5,196 bases of DNA from positions 1 to 5,196 of the forward strand of contig CALMWN010000238.1 in NCBI GenBank assembly GCA_937873555.1, written 5' to 3'. This stretch comes from an uncultured Clostridia bacterium (GTDB lineage: Bacteria > Bacillota > Clostridia > Acetivibrionales > CALMWN01). Below, one piece after another: positions 1 through 5,196 of the stretch (within the stretch, counting starts at the first letter, position 1; every line of letters begins with the position of its first letter). Below the pieces are notes generated by a model that saw only the letters and a program-made list of their open reading frames with translations, did no database searches and was not told the origin of the DNA. The position numbers and the translations under genes were made by a program.

Positions 1-1
1 T

Positions 2-52
2 GACAATGTAGCAGATATCTATGGAAAAGGTTTTAAAGCATTAGAATTATAG
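2..52 (+). CDS. C-terminal end of an unidentified protein (5' part outside window)
   Basis: Of the three plus-strand frames, only this one is open from the left edge into a plausible gene end. It encodes DNVADIYGKGFKALEL followed by TAG at 50-52. An intrinsic terminator on the same strand lies 78 nt further on (131-158), as expected for the end of a transcription unit. Sixteen residues are too few to name a family, and I do not recognise it. The mixed acidic and basic C-terminus suggests a soluble protein, but that is weak. It could be a chance open stretch, although the correctly oriented terminator argues for a real gene. It converges on the minus-strand tRNA genes. Confidence 0.45.
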   Translation, partial: DNVADIYGKGFKALEL

Positions 53-130
53 GGTAGGAAATATTATAGCGGCAAAATGAAAGCCAACTAAGGCACACAT
101 TTTATGATACGCAATTACCTTATTAACATA

Positions 131-158
131 AAAGAGTCAAAACAATGACTCTTTTTTT
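131..158 (+). terminator. Intrinsic terminator of the left-edge gene
   Basis: AAAGAGTCA (131-139) pairs perfectly with TGACTCTTT (146-154) across a 6-nt loop, AAACAA. The descending arm runs into a T tract ending at 158, giving seven consecutive T from 152. Orientation fits the plus-strand gene ending at 52. In the opposite direction there are only four T after the stem, so minus-strand activity would be weak. Confidence 0.85.
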
Positions 159-228
159 CACAACTTCTTCACAGCTTTAGTGCTACTTTTTCACAACTTT
201 TTGACCATTTATAGGCTTTTCACAGCTT
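157..228. repeat. Four copies of TTCACARCTT
   Basis: TTCACAACTT occurs at 157-166 and 190-199, and TTCACAGCTT at 168-177 and 219-228. The two versions alternate (A, G, A, G). Start-to-start distances are 11, 22 and 29 bp, so the first three copies lie on one helical face. The array fills the gap between the plus-strand terminator and the tRNA-Lys terminator and contains no gene. Its function is unknown. The word is not a DnaA box (TTATCCACA), and the spacing is too irregular for CRISPR. Confidence 0.6.
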
Positions 229-242
229 TCAAATAAAAATAT

Positions 243-276
243 AAAAACCGTCAAATCCTCTAAAATGACGGTTTTT
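243..276 (-). terminator. Intrinsic terminator of the tRNA-Gln/tRNA-Lys unit
   Basis: An 11-bp perfect stem is formed by 243-253 (AAAAACCGTCA) and 266-276 (TGACGGTTTTT), with a 12-nt loop. On the minus strand the stem starts 2 nt after the CCA end of tRNA-Lys and leads into a T-rich tail (TTTTTATATTTTTATTT). The arms have A and T runs on both sides, so it may also stop plus-strand transcripts that escape the terminator at 131-158. Confidence 0.85.
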
Positions 277-278
277 GC

Positions 279-354
279 TGGTGAGCCATCCGCGACTCGA
301 ACGCGGGACACCTTGATTAAAAGTCAAGTGCTCTGCCAACTGAGCTAATGGCCC
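279..354 (-). tRNA. tRNA-Lys (anticodon TTT)
   Basis: This is a 76-nt gene including an encoded CCA. The acceptor stem is GGGCCAT pairing with ATGGCTC (one G-U pair), with discriminator A. The D arm is GCTC/GAGC with loop AGTTGGCA, the anticodon arm is CTTGA-CTTTTAA-TCAAG, which gives anticodon TTT, the variable loop is GTGTC, and the T arm is CCGCG-TTCGAGT-CGCGG. All arms pair fully. It is the second gene of a two-tRNA unit, 4 nt after tRNA-Gln and 2 nt before the terminator, so both are probably cut from one precursor. Confidence 0.98.
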
Positions 355-358
355 GTAC

Positions 359-435
359 TGGCTGGGATGGCAGGATTCGAACCTACGAAATGCCAGAGTC
401 AAAGTCTGGTGCCTTACCGGCTTGGCTACATCCCA
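359..435 (-). tRNA. tRNA-Gln (anticodon TTG)
   Basis: This is a 77-nt gene including an encoded CCA. The acceptor stem is TGGGATG pairing with CATCCCA, with discriminator G. The D arm is GCC/GGC, the anticodon arm is CCAGA-CTTTGAC-TCTGG, which gives anticodon TTG, and the T arm is GTAGG-TTCGAAT-CCTGC. The first pair is T1-A72; U1-A72 is known to be the feature by which the GatCAB amidotransferase recognises tRNA-Gln in bacteria that charge it indirectly through Glu-tRNA-Gln, as most Gram-positives do. It is first in the unit with tRNA-Lys, and the mature 5' end lies about 13 nt from the expected transcription start. Confidence 0.98.
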
Positions 436-454
436 AAATTTAAACGCAAAGTCT

Positions 455-483
455 ATTATAAAGCGCGTTTCACGTTTTGTCAA
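455..483 (-). promoter_or_regulatory. Consensus sigma-A promoter of the tRNA-Gln/tRNA-Lys unit
   Basis: On the minus strand, TTGACA (478-483) and TATAAT (455-460) are separated by exactly 17 bp. Both hexamers match the consensus perfectly, which is typical of strong stable-RNA promoters. The expected start is near 448, giving a 5' leader of about 13 nt before tRNA-Gln. Confidence 0.93.
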
Positions 484-678
484 GTAAAAGTTTCTTCTAC
501 ATTTTATATGCATGAAACAGCTTAATATTGATATAGTAGTAGGCCCGGTCTTTGGGTGGGAGAGAACTACCCCACCCTTTGCCCGGGCTACCCTAGGGTC
601 CAATTGGAAATGAATTCTTACTTGGTCAACAGGTTCATACAATAAGCAGTTTACAATTGTGATAAGCCGTAAGGATGT
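484..678. other. Non-coding spacer between tRNA-His terminator and tRNA-Gln promoter
   Basis: This 195-nt stretch has no credible protein gene. The only long open frame crossing it (229-723, minus) also crosses two tRNA genes and a terminator, and has no ribosome binding site. It is AT-rich except for a GC-rich palindromic block at 539-600, described separately. I see no convincing -35/-10 pair that would start an RNA through the block on either strand, and no T tract directly after the hairpin. Confidence 0.7.
539..591. other. GC-rich interrupted hairpin of unknown function
   Basis: GTAG(G)CCCGG at 539-548 pairs with CCGGGCTAC at 583-591 (9 bp with G543 bulged). After a symmetric 5x5 internal loop (549-553 and 578-582), GGGTGGG (554-560) pairs with CCCACCC (571-577) around a 10-nt loop, AGAGAACTAC. 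In the internal loop TTT faces TTT on the plus strand, so the arms are not simple inverted copies there. With no T tract on either side it is not a terminator. It could be the core of a small structured RNA, a dispersed palindromic repeat copy or a protein-binding site. I cannot match it to a known RNA family. Confidence 0.7.
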
Positions 679-738
679 AAAAAATAAGAAGTGCGAAGTC
701 GTAAGCTCATTCTGAGCTATCAAGCAACCTCACACCTC
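679..738 (-). terminator. Long intrinsic terminator after tRNA-His
   Basis: On the minus strand GAGGTGTGAGGTT (726-738) pairs with GACTTCGCACTTC (688-700) over 13 bp, four of them G-U. Inside sits a second perfect 6-bp hairpin, AGCTCA-GAA-TGAGCT (704-718). The descending arm is followed at once by TTATTTTTT (679-687). It lies 6 nt past the tRNA-His CCA. Because nothing terminates nadE before tRNA-His, it probably also ends nadE read-through transcripts. Confidence 0.85.
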
Positions 739-744
739 TGTTAA

Positions 745-821
<77 letters not shown>

Positions 822-829
822 CATATCAA

Positions 830-845
830 TGCCTTCAAAAAGGCA
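830..845 (-). other. Small hairpin in the tRNA-His 5' leader
   Basis: TGCCTT (830-835) and AAGGCA (840-845) form a 6-bp stem with a 4-nt loop, between the expected transcription start (near 846) and the mature 5' end of tRNA-His. It would form the 5' tip of the precursor. Its effect on RNase P cleavage or leader stability is unknown. Confidence 0.5.
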
Positions 846-853
846 CATATGAT

Positions 854-882
854 ATTTTAAGTCACAAAAGAGGAATTGTCAA
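854..882 (-). promoter_or_regulatory. Sigma-A promoter of tRNA-His
   Basis: On the minus strand TTGACA (877-882) and TAAAAT (854-859) are 17 bp apart. The -35 is a perfect match and the -10 matches five of six positions. The expected start is near 846, about 24 nt before the tRNA. It lies in the 88-nt gap after nadE. Confidence 0.9.
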
Positions 883-909
883 TACTATTTTTATGGGATT
901 ATGATTGTT

Positions 910-2832
910 TCATTGCAGTTCCTTCAACCAGCTTGCAGAATCTGCATCGCTGGGCATCCGCCAGTCTCCTCTCGGGGACAGGCTGATTGTACCGACCTTG
1001 GGACCGTCAGGCAAACACGAACGCTTGAACTGCTGGCTGAAAAACCTTTTTATGAATACCTTCAGCCATTCTTTGATCACTTCGCCGGGATAAGCTCCCT
1101 TAAAGGCTTGTTCTGCCAGGAATAAAATTTTACGGGGTCCTGCTCCATATCTTAACATGTGATACATGAAGAAATCATGCAGCTCATACGGTCCAACAAT
1201 ATCTTCGGTTTTTTGGTTTATTTTGCCGTCCGGATCCGGGGGCAGAAGTTCCGGGCTTATGGGAGTGTTTAAAATCCTGTAGAGAATATCCTTGCTGTCT
1301 TTGTCAACAACATTGTCCGCAACCCATTGAACAAGGAATTTGACAAGCGTTTTGGGTATACTGCAGTTTACGGCATACATGGACATGTGGTCACCGTTGT
1401 ATGTACACCAGCCAAGCGCAAGCTCCGAAAGGTCTCCGGTGCCTATGACAAGCCCGTTCAATTTGTTGGCTATATCCATAAGAAGCTGCGTACGTTCTCT
1501 GGCCTGTACATTTTCATAAGTAACATCATGCACTCCCTCATCATGTCCGATGTCCTTAAAATGCTGCAGACAAGCAGCTTTTATGTCAATCTCCCTTATG
1601 CTGACATCCATAGACCGCATCAATTGCAGGGCATTGGTATAGGTTTCATTTGTTGTGCCAAACCCCGGCATTGTCACTGCACATATATTTTTTCTCGGGA
1701 TACGCAGCATATCGAAGGTTTTTACTGTTACCAGCAGTGCCAGAGTTGAATCCAGGCCGCCTGAAATACCAATAACCGCATATTTTGAGTTCGTGTGCCG
1801 CATTCTCTTGGCAAGCCCCGAGGTCTGTATGGCAAATATCTCCTGACAGCGGTTATCCCTTATTCCGGCGTTGGATGGTACAAAAGGATGTGGATCGATA
1901 TTCCTCTCCACACCTGTTATCTGTATCTTCCTCAAATCAAAAGGAACTCTTCTGAAAGGTTTTTCCTGCATCACTTCCATAAAGCTGGTGTTCTTCAATC
2001 TATCATTTGAAAGCTTTTCTGCATCTATCTCGGAAACTATCAGCTGACCTTCACTTGAAAACCTTTCGGATTCAGCCAGTATGGAACCATATTCAGCTAT
2101 CATTGCATGGCCTCCGTACACCACATCCGTCGTTGATTCACCCACACCCGCCGATGAGTATACATATCCGGCTATGCACCTGCCTGACTGCTGTCTAACC
2201 AGTTCTCTCCTGTACTCATACTTCCCTATTATTTCATTGCTTGCAGAAGGATTGAACAAAAGTACCGCACCCGCAACTGCCTGTTTTGAACTCGGAGGGA
2301 CAGGCACCCACAGGTCTTCGCAAATCTCTATTCCAAAACTTATTCCCCTTGCATTGTACGCCTCAAAAAGCAAGTCGGTACCAAAAGGTATCTTTTGCCC
2401 GCAAAGTTGAACTTCTTTGCTGATAGCCTTCACTCCCGACGCAAACCATCTTTCCTCATAAAATTCACTGTATCCCGGTATATAGGTCTTTGGTACAATT
2501 CCCAAAATCTTTCCGCTTTGTATCACTGCAGCACAGTTAAAAATCTGGCTGTCCAAATAGACAGGCAGCCCAACTACCGCTATTGTACTTGTTCCTCTGG
2601 TTTTTTCCAGGATATCGTTCAGCTGCATTTCCGCATCCAAGAGCAGCGCCTGCTGGTGAAACAGATCTCCACAGGTATACCCCGTTATTGAAAGTTCAGG
2701 AAACACAACAAACTGGACATTTCCGTCCTCAGCCTTCAATATCAGGCTTATGATGTTTTCACCATTGAAACCGCAGTTTGCCACCTTAAGCTGCGGAACT
2801 GCCGCTGCTGCTCTGACAAAACCATAATTCAT
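910..2832 (-). CDS. nadE: Glutamine-dependent NAD+ synthetase
   Basis: NadE catalyses the last step of NAD+ synthesis in the cytoplasm: deamido-NAD+ plus ATP and glutamine give NAD+, AMP, pyrophosphate and glutamate. The 640-aa product has the two-domain form. Residues about 3-270 are a nitrilase-type glutaminase with the Glu-Lys-Cys triad visible as E46 (VFPELSITGY), K115 (VPKTYIPGYSEFYEERWF) and C171 (GIEICEDLW). Residues about 320-620 are the synthetase, with the PP-loop GISGGLDS at 355-362 and GTGDLSELALGWCTYNGDH from 464. The length is within the usual range for this class. I chose ATG at 2832 because GGGTGG (2838-2843) sits 5 nt ahead of it; the in-frame GTG at 2841 lies inside that site. 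The gene is complete, with no missing key residue seen. It has its own promoter in the gap after the DUF401 gene, and no terminator before tRNA-His. Confidence 0.97.
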   Translation of the reverse strand: MNYGFVRAAAAVPQLKVANCGFNGENIISLILKAEDGNVQFVVFPELSITGYTCGDLFHQQALLLDAEMQLNDILEKTRGTSTIAVVGLPVYLDSQIFNCAAVIQSGKILGIVPKTYIPGYSEFYEERWFASGVKAISKEVQLCGQKIPFGTDLLFEAYNARGISFGIEICEDLWVPVPPSSKQAVAGAVLLFNPSASNEIIGKYEYRRELVRQQSGRCIAGYVYSSAGVGESTTDVVYGGHAMIAEYGSILAESERFSSEGQLIVSEIDAEKLSNDRLKNTSFMEVMQEKPFRRVPFDLRKIQITGVERNIDPHPFVPSNAGIRDNRCQEIFAIQTSGLAKRMRHTNSKYAVIGISGGLDSTLALLVTVKTFDMLRIPRKNICAVTMPGFGTTNETYTNALQLMRSMDVSIREIDIKAACLQHFKDIGHDEGVHDVTYENVQARERTQLLMDIANKLNGLVIGTGDLSELALGWCTYNGDHMSMYAVNCSIPKTLVKFLVQWVADNVVDKDSKDILYRILNTPISPELLPPDPDGKINQKTEDIVGPYELHDFFMYHMLRYGAGPRKILFLAEQAFKGAYPGEVIKEWLKVFIKRFFSQQFKRSCLPDGPKVGTISLSPRGDWRMPSDADSASWLKELQ

Positions 2833-2837
2833 AAAAT

Positions 2838-2843
2838 CCACCC
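2838..2843 (-). promoter_or_regulatory. Ribosome binding site of nadE
   Basis: GGGTGG on the minus strand ends 5 nt before the ATG at 2832-2830. It is an imperfect match to AGGAGG but well spaced. It overlaps the alternative GTG codon (2841-2839), which therefore cannot be served by it; this decides the start. Confidence 0.7.
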
Positions 2844-2910
2844 TGTATAAGTTGAATTGAGTCTATTCTGTCTATATTCCTATTCTTATACATATATCTG
2901 TTTTCATTTT

Positions 2911-2919
2911 ATTATATCA
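2911..2919 (-). promoter_or_regulatory. Extended -10 promoter of nadE
   Basis: TGATATAAT on the minus strand is a perfect TGnTATAAT extended -10. At 17 bp upstream there is only a poor -35 (TTTTAC), which is tolerable with an extended -10. The expected start is near 2904, giving a leader of about 70 nt. Just upstream lie two dyads that could bind a regulator: TTACC-N8-GGTAA (2920-2937) and GGTA-TTG-TACC (2941-2951). Confidence 0.7.
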
Positions 2920-2951
2920 TTACCGAAGGGAAGGTAAAAGGGTATTGTACC
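2920..2951. promoter_or_regulatory. Two adjacent dyads over the nadE -35 region (candidate operator)
   Basis: TTACC (2920-2924) and GGTAA (2933-2937) form an 18-bp dyad directly abutting the extended -10. GGTA/TACC (2941-2951) is a second, shorter dyad 3 bp further upstream. Together they cover where RNA polymerase would contact the -35. This is positional inference only; no known NAD-regulator site was recognised. Read as RNA on the minus strand they could also be a weak end to the upstream gene, but no T tract follows. Confidence 0.35.
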
Positions 2952-2966
2952 TTATGAATGCTCCCT

Positions 2967-4187
2967 CTATGCCGGAATGATATAATACAGCCCTACGATT
3001 ACTGATAATAGAATACATTCTGCATACCCAACCTTCAGCAGAAGTTTTCCAAGAGGCATCTTAAAATAGTCCGCCGACATTACCGCACAAAGATGGAGGG
3101 GAGTCATCATGGCACCAACAGATCCTGAGACAAAAGCCATGATTGCATACCAGAGATTATGCCCCAGTCCGAGAGGGATTAATAATGGAAACGTCATAGA
3201 AACAAAATTTATCGTAATGCCCGTTGCAAACCCGGCTAAAAACGGCAGCAGCATGAATAACAAAACAGGCGGAATTCTCCACGCATCCATCAGTCCGGGC
3301 AGGTTGTTTACCACACCTGAACCGAAGAGTACCTCCTTGAAAACCATAACACCAACAAAAATCAAAACAAGTTTCACAGGAAATGCATCCCTCATTGTCG
3401 TTAAGATCTTGGAAAAACTGTATTTTTTAATTGCAAGCAGTGCTGAAACCACTACTGCAGAAGAAATTTCAAGAGCATACGGTGTAACCTTTAGCAATGT
3501 CGTGTATAGTGTTATCAGTATGATGATGGGTAGCATTGAAAGAATGAATTCTTTAAGGCTTTCAGCTTTATTCCTTCCAGACTTTATTTTTTCTTTTTTG
3601 ATGAAAAGCACACCAAAAACTGTACCAAGGAGTACATTGCCCAGAATAAATGGGAGCATCCTCATAAATAAGGTAATGACCGAAACCCCTACAAGCTGGG
3701 CAGCAAGTATGAAGCCCGGATACAATATGAAGCCGTCCATCCATATATGCCTGAACCAATAATTGACAAAGGCTTTGTTGGAAGCATCCGAATTGTTGCC
3801 TGCCACTTCCTCCACCATGGGACAGGAAAACCGGGCACCTCCGGGAGAAGGAAGCAGTCCCAGTACTGCCGGCAAAAAGCCCGCAGCCACCCTGTTGCTT
3901 CCCGCAAGCTCCTTCAGGCTGCCAACCATGCCTTTTATCATTCCGGTTGTGCGCATTATATTCTCCATCATCATGATAAGAAACAGCAGCAGAACCAGAG
4001 ATATTGTTTTTTCGGAAAAGGCTCCCTGAAAAGCATACTTCAAAGAGTTTTTCAATGACATATTGGTTATCAGCGCTATGAAAACAGTGTCCGCAAGCAT
4101 AATAAGCCCCAGATTCACACCCTTCTTCATTGCGTACAGGGTAAGTATTGCAGCAGTTATTAGAATTACTGTTTGTATTGTTGTCAT
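2967..4187 (-). CDS. DUF401-type integral membrane protein, probable transporter
   Basis: This 406-aa protein is very hydrophobic, with about 10 to 12 predicted membrane segments by eye and few charged loops (the clearest is KKEKIKSGRNKAESLKE near residue 197). Two conserved-looking motifs stand out: LLPSPGGARFSCPMVEEV at about 111-128 and GAMMTPLHLCAVMSADYF at about 358-375, the latter preceded by GFATGITINFVSMTFPLL from about 319. Two similar Pro/Gly-rich hairpin motifs in symmetrical halves fit the ion-transporter-like fold, and I recognise the pattern as the DUF401 family. The substrate is unknown. I chose ATG at 4187: AAAAGG (4199-4204) is 11 nt ahead, somewhat far, but only 2 nt from the alternative GTG at 4196. 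The gene has its own promoter; nadE follows after 134 nt. The family call is from recall, not a search. Confidence 0.8.
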   Translation of the reverse strand: MTTIQTVILITAAILTLYAMKKGVNLGLIMLADTVFIALITNMSLKNSLKYAFQGAFSEKTISLVLLLFLIMMMENIMRTTGMIKGMVGSLKELAGSNRVAAGFLPAVLGLLPSPGGARFSCPMVEEVAGNNSDASNKAFVNYWFRHIWMDGFILYPGFILAAQLVGVSVITLFMRMLPFILGNVLLGTVFGVLFIKKEKIKSGRNKAESLKEFILSMLPIIILITLYTTLLKVTPYALEISSAVVVSALLAIKKYSFSKILTTMRDAFPVKLVLIFVGVMVFKEVLFGSGVVNNLPGLMDAWRIPPVLLFMLLPFLAGFATGITINFVSMTFPLLIPLGLGHNLWYAIMAFVSGSVGAMMTPLHLCAVMSADYFKMPLGKLLLKVGYAECILLSVIVGLYYIIPA

Positions 4188-4198
4188 CGGATTCACAG

Positions 4199-4204
4199 CC
4201 TTTT
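4199..4204 (-). promoter_or_regulatory. Likely ribosome binding site of the DUF401 gene
   Basis: AAAAGG on the minus strand is the only Shine-Dalgarno-like word upstream. Its distance is 11 nt to ATG (4187) and 2 nt to GTG (4196), so neither start is ideal; ATG is preferred. Weak initiation is possible. Confidence 0.5.
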
Positions 4205-4219
4205 GCTTTTGATGTATTA

Positions 4220-4268
4220 TTTATGATTCACGCCTAAGATAAGGTCGCTGGTTTTAAATAATCATAAA
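4220..4268 (-). promoter_or_regulatory. Inverted repeat in the leader of the DUF401 gene
   Basis: TTTATGATT (4220-4228) and AATCATAAA (4260-4268) are a perfect 9-bp inverted repeat enclosing 31 nt. The structure would form in the 5' leader of the transcript, between the promoter (4289-4318) and the ribosome binding site. It could be an RNA stem or a pair of protein sites. A further ATCATAAA lies at 4361-4368, upstream of the promoter. I do not recognise a riboswitch class in the enclosed bases. Confidence 0.45.
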
Positions 4269-4288
4269 CCCTACAGTTATTTCATACT

Positions 4289-4318
4289 ATAATAGCAGAA
4301 AAAGGCTGTTGTTTACAA
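4289..4318 (-). promoter_or_regulatory. Sigma-A promoter of the DUF401 gene
   Basis: On the minus strand TTGTAA (4313-4318) and TATTAT (4289-4294) are 18 bp apart, and TGC precedes the -10 to make an extended TGnTATTAT. The expected start is near 4282, giving a leader of about 95 nt. It lies downstream of the valS terminator, so the gene is probably transcribed separately from valS. Confidence 0.75.
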
Positions 4319-4384
4319 GAAAATAATAAAATATACATTATATCTTTAATCAAACTACTGATCATAAAATCATCTTCTTACATG

Positions 4385-4435
4385 AAAAACAAAAAGCCTT
4401 CCCGATAAACAGACTCGTCTGCATCAAGAAAGCTT
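4385..4435 (-). terminator. Strong intrinsic terminator of valS
   Basis: On the minus strand AAGCTTTCTTGAT (4423-4435) pairs with ATCGGGAAGGCTT (4394-4406) over 13 bp with three G-U pairs. The stem is topped by CAGA/TCTG around a CGAG loop and followed by TTTGTTTTT down to 4385. It begins 47 nt after the valS stop. Confidence 0.88.
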
Positions 4436-4482
4436 CTGCGCTGAATCCCACTAAAAATGTGCAACTTTTTATAGTTTCAGTT

Positions 4483-5196
4483 TCATTTTTTTATTCCATT
4501 GAGTCTTTCAACAACCTTGTCGAACATTTCCTGGTATTTGACCTTTTTGGCCTTTTCCTCTTCTATAACCTTAGCCGGGGCTTTTGCCACAAAGCCCTCA
4601 TTCCCCAGTTTGCTGTTCACCCTGTCAAGTTCCTTTTTGAGACTTTCCCGTTCCTTTTCAAGCCTTTCGATTTCCTTCTCAATATCTATAAGGTCTTCAA
4701 GAGGTATGAAAATCTCCACTCCTGCAATTATGGAGGCTACAGCATCTGAAGGTACTCCGTTCTTATCGGTTTGGACAGTTATATCAGATGCCCCTGCCAG
4801 TCTTTCGAAAAAGCTTTTCCCTTCCAGCAAGGTAGCTTTCTCATCATTTCCCGAGGTCACAAATATTATCTTGGCCTTTCTTGACGGAGGAACATTCATT
4901 TCAGCCCTGATGTTCCTGATATTCCTTATGGCTTCCATCACCAGCCGCATTTTTGACTCATCATCCTGGAAGCAGTAGCCTTCCCTGTATTGGGGCCATT
5001 TTGAAATCATTATGCTGGCATCATCGTTTATAAGGTGTTTGTATATCTCTTCGGTAATAAACGGCATAAAAGGATGAAGCAGCTTCATCGAATTTCCAAG
5101 TACATAATTTAACACATACTGTGCTTCAAGCCTTGACTCGTTCTCCCTGTCGTACAGCCTCGGTTTGACAAGCTCGATATACCAGTCGCAGAACTC
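4483..5196 (-). CDS. valS: Valyl-tRNA synthetase, C-terminal part (5' end outside window)
   Basis: ValRS attaches valine to tRNA-Val in the cytoplasm and edits mischarged threonine. The reading frame is open to the right edge, and 237 residues are visible. They begin with EFCDWYIELVKPRLY, the characteristic start of the anticodon-binding helical domain, followed by LHPFMPFITEEIY at about 40-52 and NVPPSRKAKI at about 101-110. From about residue 168 to the end runs a charged heptad-like stretch rich in Glu and Lys (IEKEIERLEKERESLKKEL), which is the C-terminal coiled-coil arm that contacts the tRNA elbow in ValRS. IleRS and LeuRS lack this arm, so the assignment is firm. The usual length is about 880 aa, so roughly the last quarter is present; the catalytic HIGH and KMSKS motifs and the editing domain lie outside the window. 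The TGA stop is at 4485-4483 and a strong terminator follows. Confidence 0.97.
   Translation of the reverse strand, partial: EFCDWYIELVKPRLYDRENESRLEAQYVLNYVLGNSMKLLHPFMPFITEEIYKHLINDDASIMISKWPQYREGYCFQDDESKMRLVMEAIRNIRNIRAEMNVPPSRKAKIIFVTSGNDEKATLLEGKSFFERLAGASDITVQTDKNGVPSDAVASIIAGVEIFIPLEDLIDIEKEIERLEKERESLKKELDRVNSKLGNEGFVAKAPAKVIEEEKAKKVKYQEMFDKVVERLNGIKK

Noticed and set aside
157..228. DnaA boxes or a CRISPR remnant
   Set aside because: TTCACARCTT does not match TTATCCACA, and spacings of 1, 12 and 19 nt between 10-bp units do not fit a CRISPR array.
554..580. GGGTGGGGTAG on the minus strand recalls the T-box GGGTGGNACC motif
   Set aside because: The conserved GGNACC core is absent, no specifier stem or terminator is seen, and the downstream genes are tRNAs, not a T-box-controlled gene.
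539..591. MITE or IS end
   Set aside because: No flanking target duplication, transposase or second terminal repeat was seen in the window; only a genome-wide copy search could revive this.
229..723. Minus-strand open frame of 164 codons
   Set aside because: It runs through tRNA-Lys, tRNA-Gln, their promoter and both terminators, and has no ribosome binding site. It is an accidental frame.
484..740. Possible 6S RNA, SRP RNA or other known housekeeping RNA
   Set aside because: I could not find the SRP apical motif, a 6S-like long closing stem or tmRNA/RNase P signatures. The region is better left as an unknown hairpin.
1327..1749. Plus-strand open frame opposite nadE, with several shorter ones between 901 and 2691
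   Set aside because: All are antisense shadows of the clear nadE reading frame. They have no family resemblance and no spacing or promoter of their own.
2938..2953. Possible terminator after the DUF401 gene (AAGGTA/TACC-C-TT with a 3-nt loop)
   Set aside because: The stem is short with a bulge and is not followed by a T tract on the minus strand. The bases are better explained as part of the nadE promoter region.
3109..3762. Plus-strand open frame of 217 codons, and shorter ones to 4058
   Set aside because: These are antisense to the DUF401 gene, whose membrane segments and motifs show which strand is coding.
4499..4978. Serine-rich plus-strand open frame of 159 codons
   Set aside because: It is the complement of the valS coiled-coil coding region. 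The Ser/Phe/Leu richness comes from reading Glu/Lys/Arg codons backwards.

Overview
The window looks like chromosomal housekeeping DNA from a low-GC Gram-positive anaerobe of the class Clostridia. The evidence is a glutamine-dependent NAD synthetase whose N-terminus (MNYGFVRAAAAVP) has a clostridial look, a valyl-tRNA synthetase, AT-rich spacers, near-consensus sigma-A promoters and many intrinsic terminators. A member of the Clostridium thermocellum/Acetivibrio group is a reasonable guess, but it is inference only. I find no phage, IS, CRISPR, toxin-antitoxin or defence module.

Layout, left to right. Positions 2-52 hold the last 16 codons of a plus-strand gene that enters from the left and ends at an intrinsic terminator (131-158). 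Everything else is on the minus strand. A two-tRNA unit (Gln-TTG then Lys-TTT, 4 nt apart) has a consensus promoter at 455-483 and a terminator at 243-276. A separate tRNA-His(GTG) has its own promoter at 854-882 and a long terminator at 679-738. nadE (910-2832) follows, then a DUF401-type membrane protein (2967-4187), then the 3' third of valS (4483 to the right edge), which has a strong terminator at 4385-4435. nadE and the DUF401 gene each have an extended -10 promoter in their upstream gap, so the minus-strand genes are probably separate units rather than one operon. There may be read-through from nadE into tRNA-His, because no terminator separates them.

Functionally, three tRNAs and ValRS serve translation, and NadE makes NAD+ from deamido-NAD+. 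The DUF401 protein is a probable transporter of unknown substrate; its position next to nadE is suggestive but proves nothing.

The non-routine signals are all non-coding. They are four TTCACARCTT repeats between two converging terminators (157-228), a GC-rich 53-nt hairpin in the AT-rich spacer between tRNA-His and tRNA-Gln (539-591) with two palindromes beside it, dyads abutting the nadE -10 element, and an inverted repeat in the leader of the DUF401 gene with a third copy upstream of its promoter. None is evidence of a new system; each is a candidate for a comparative check.
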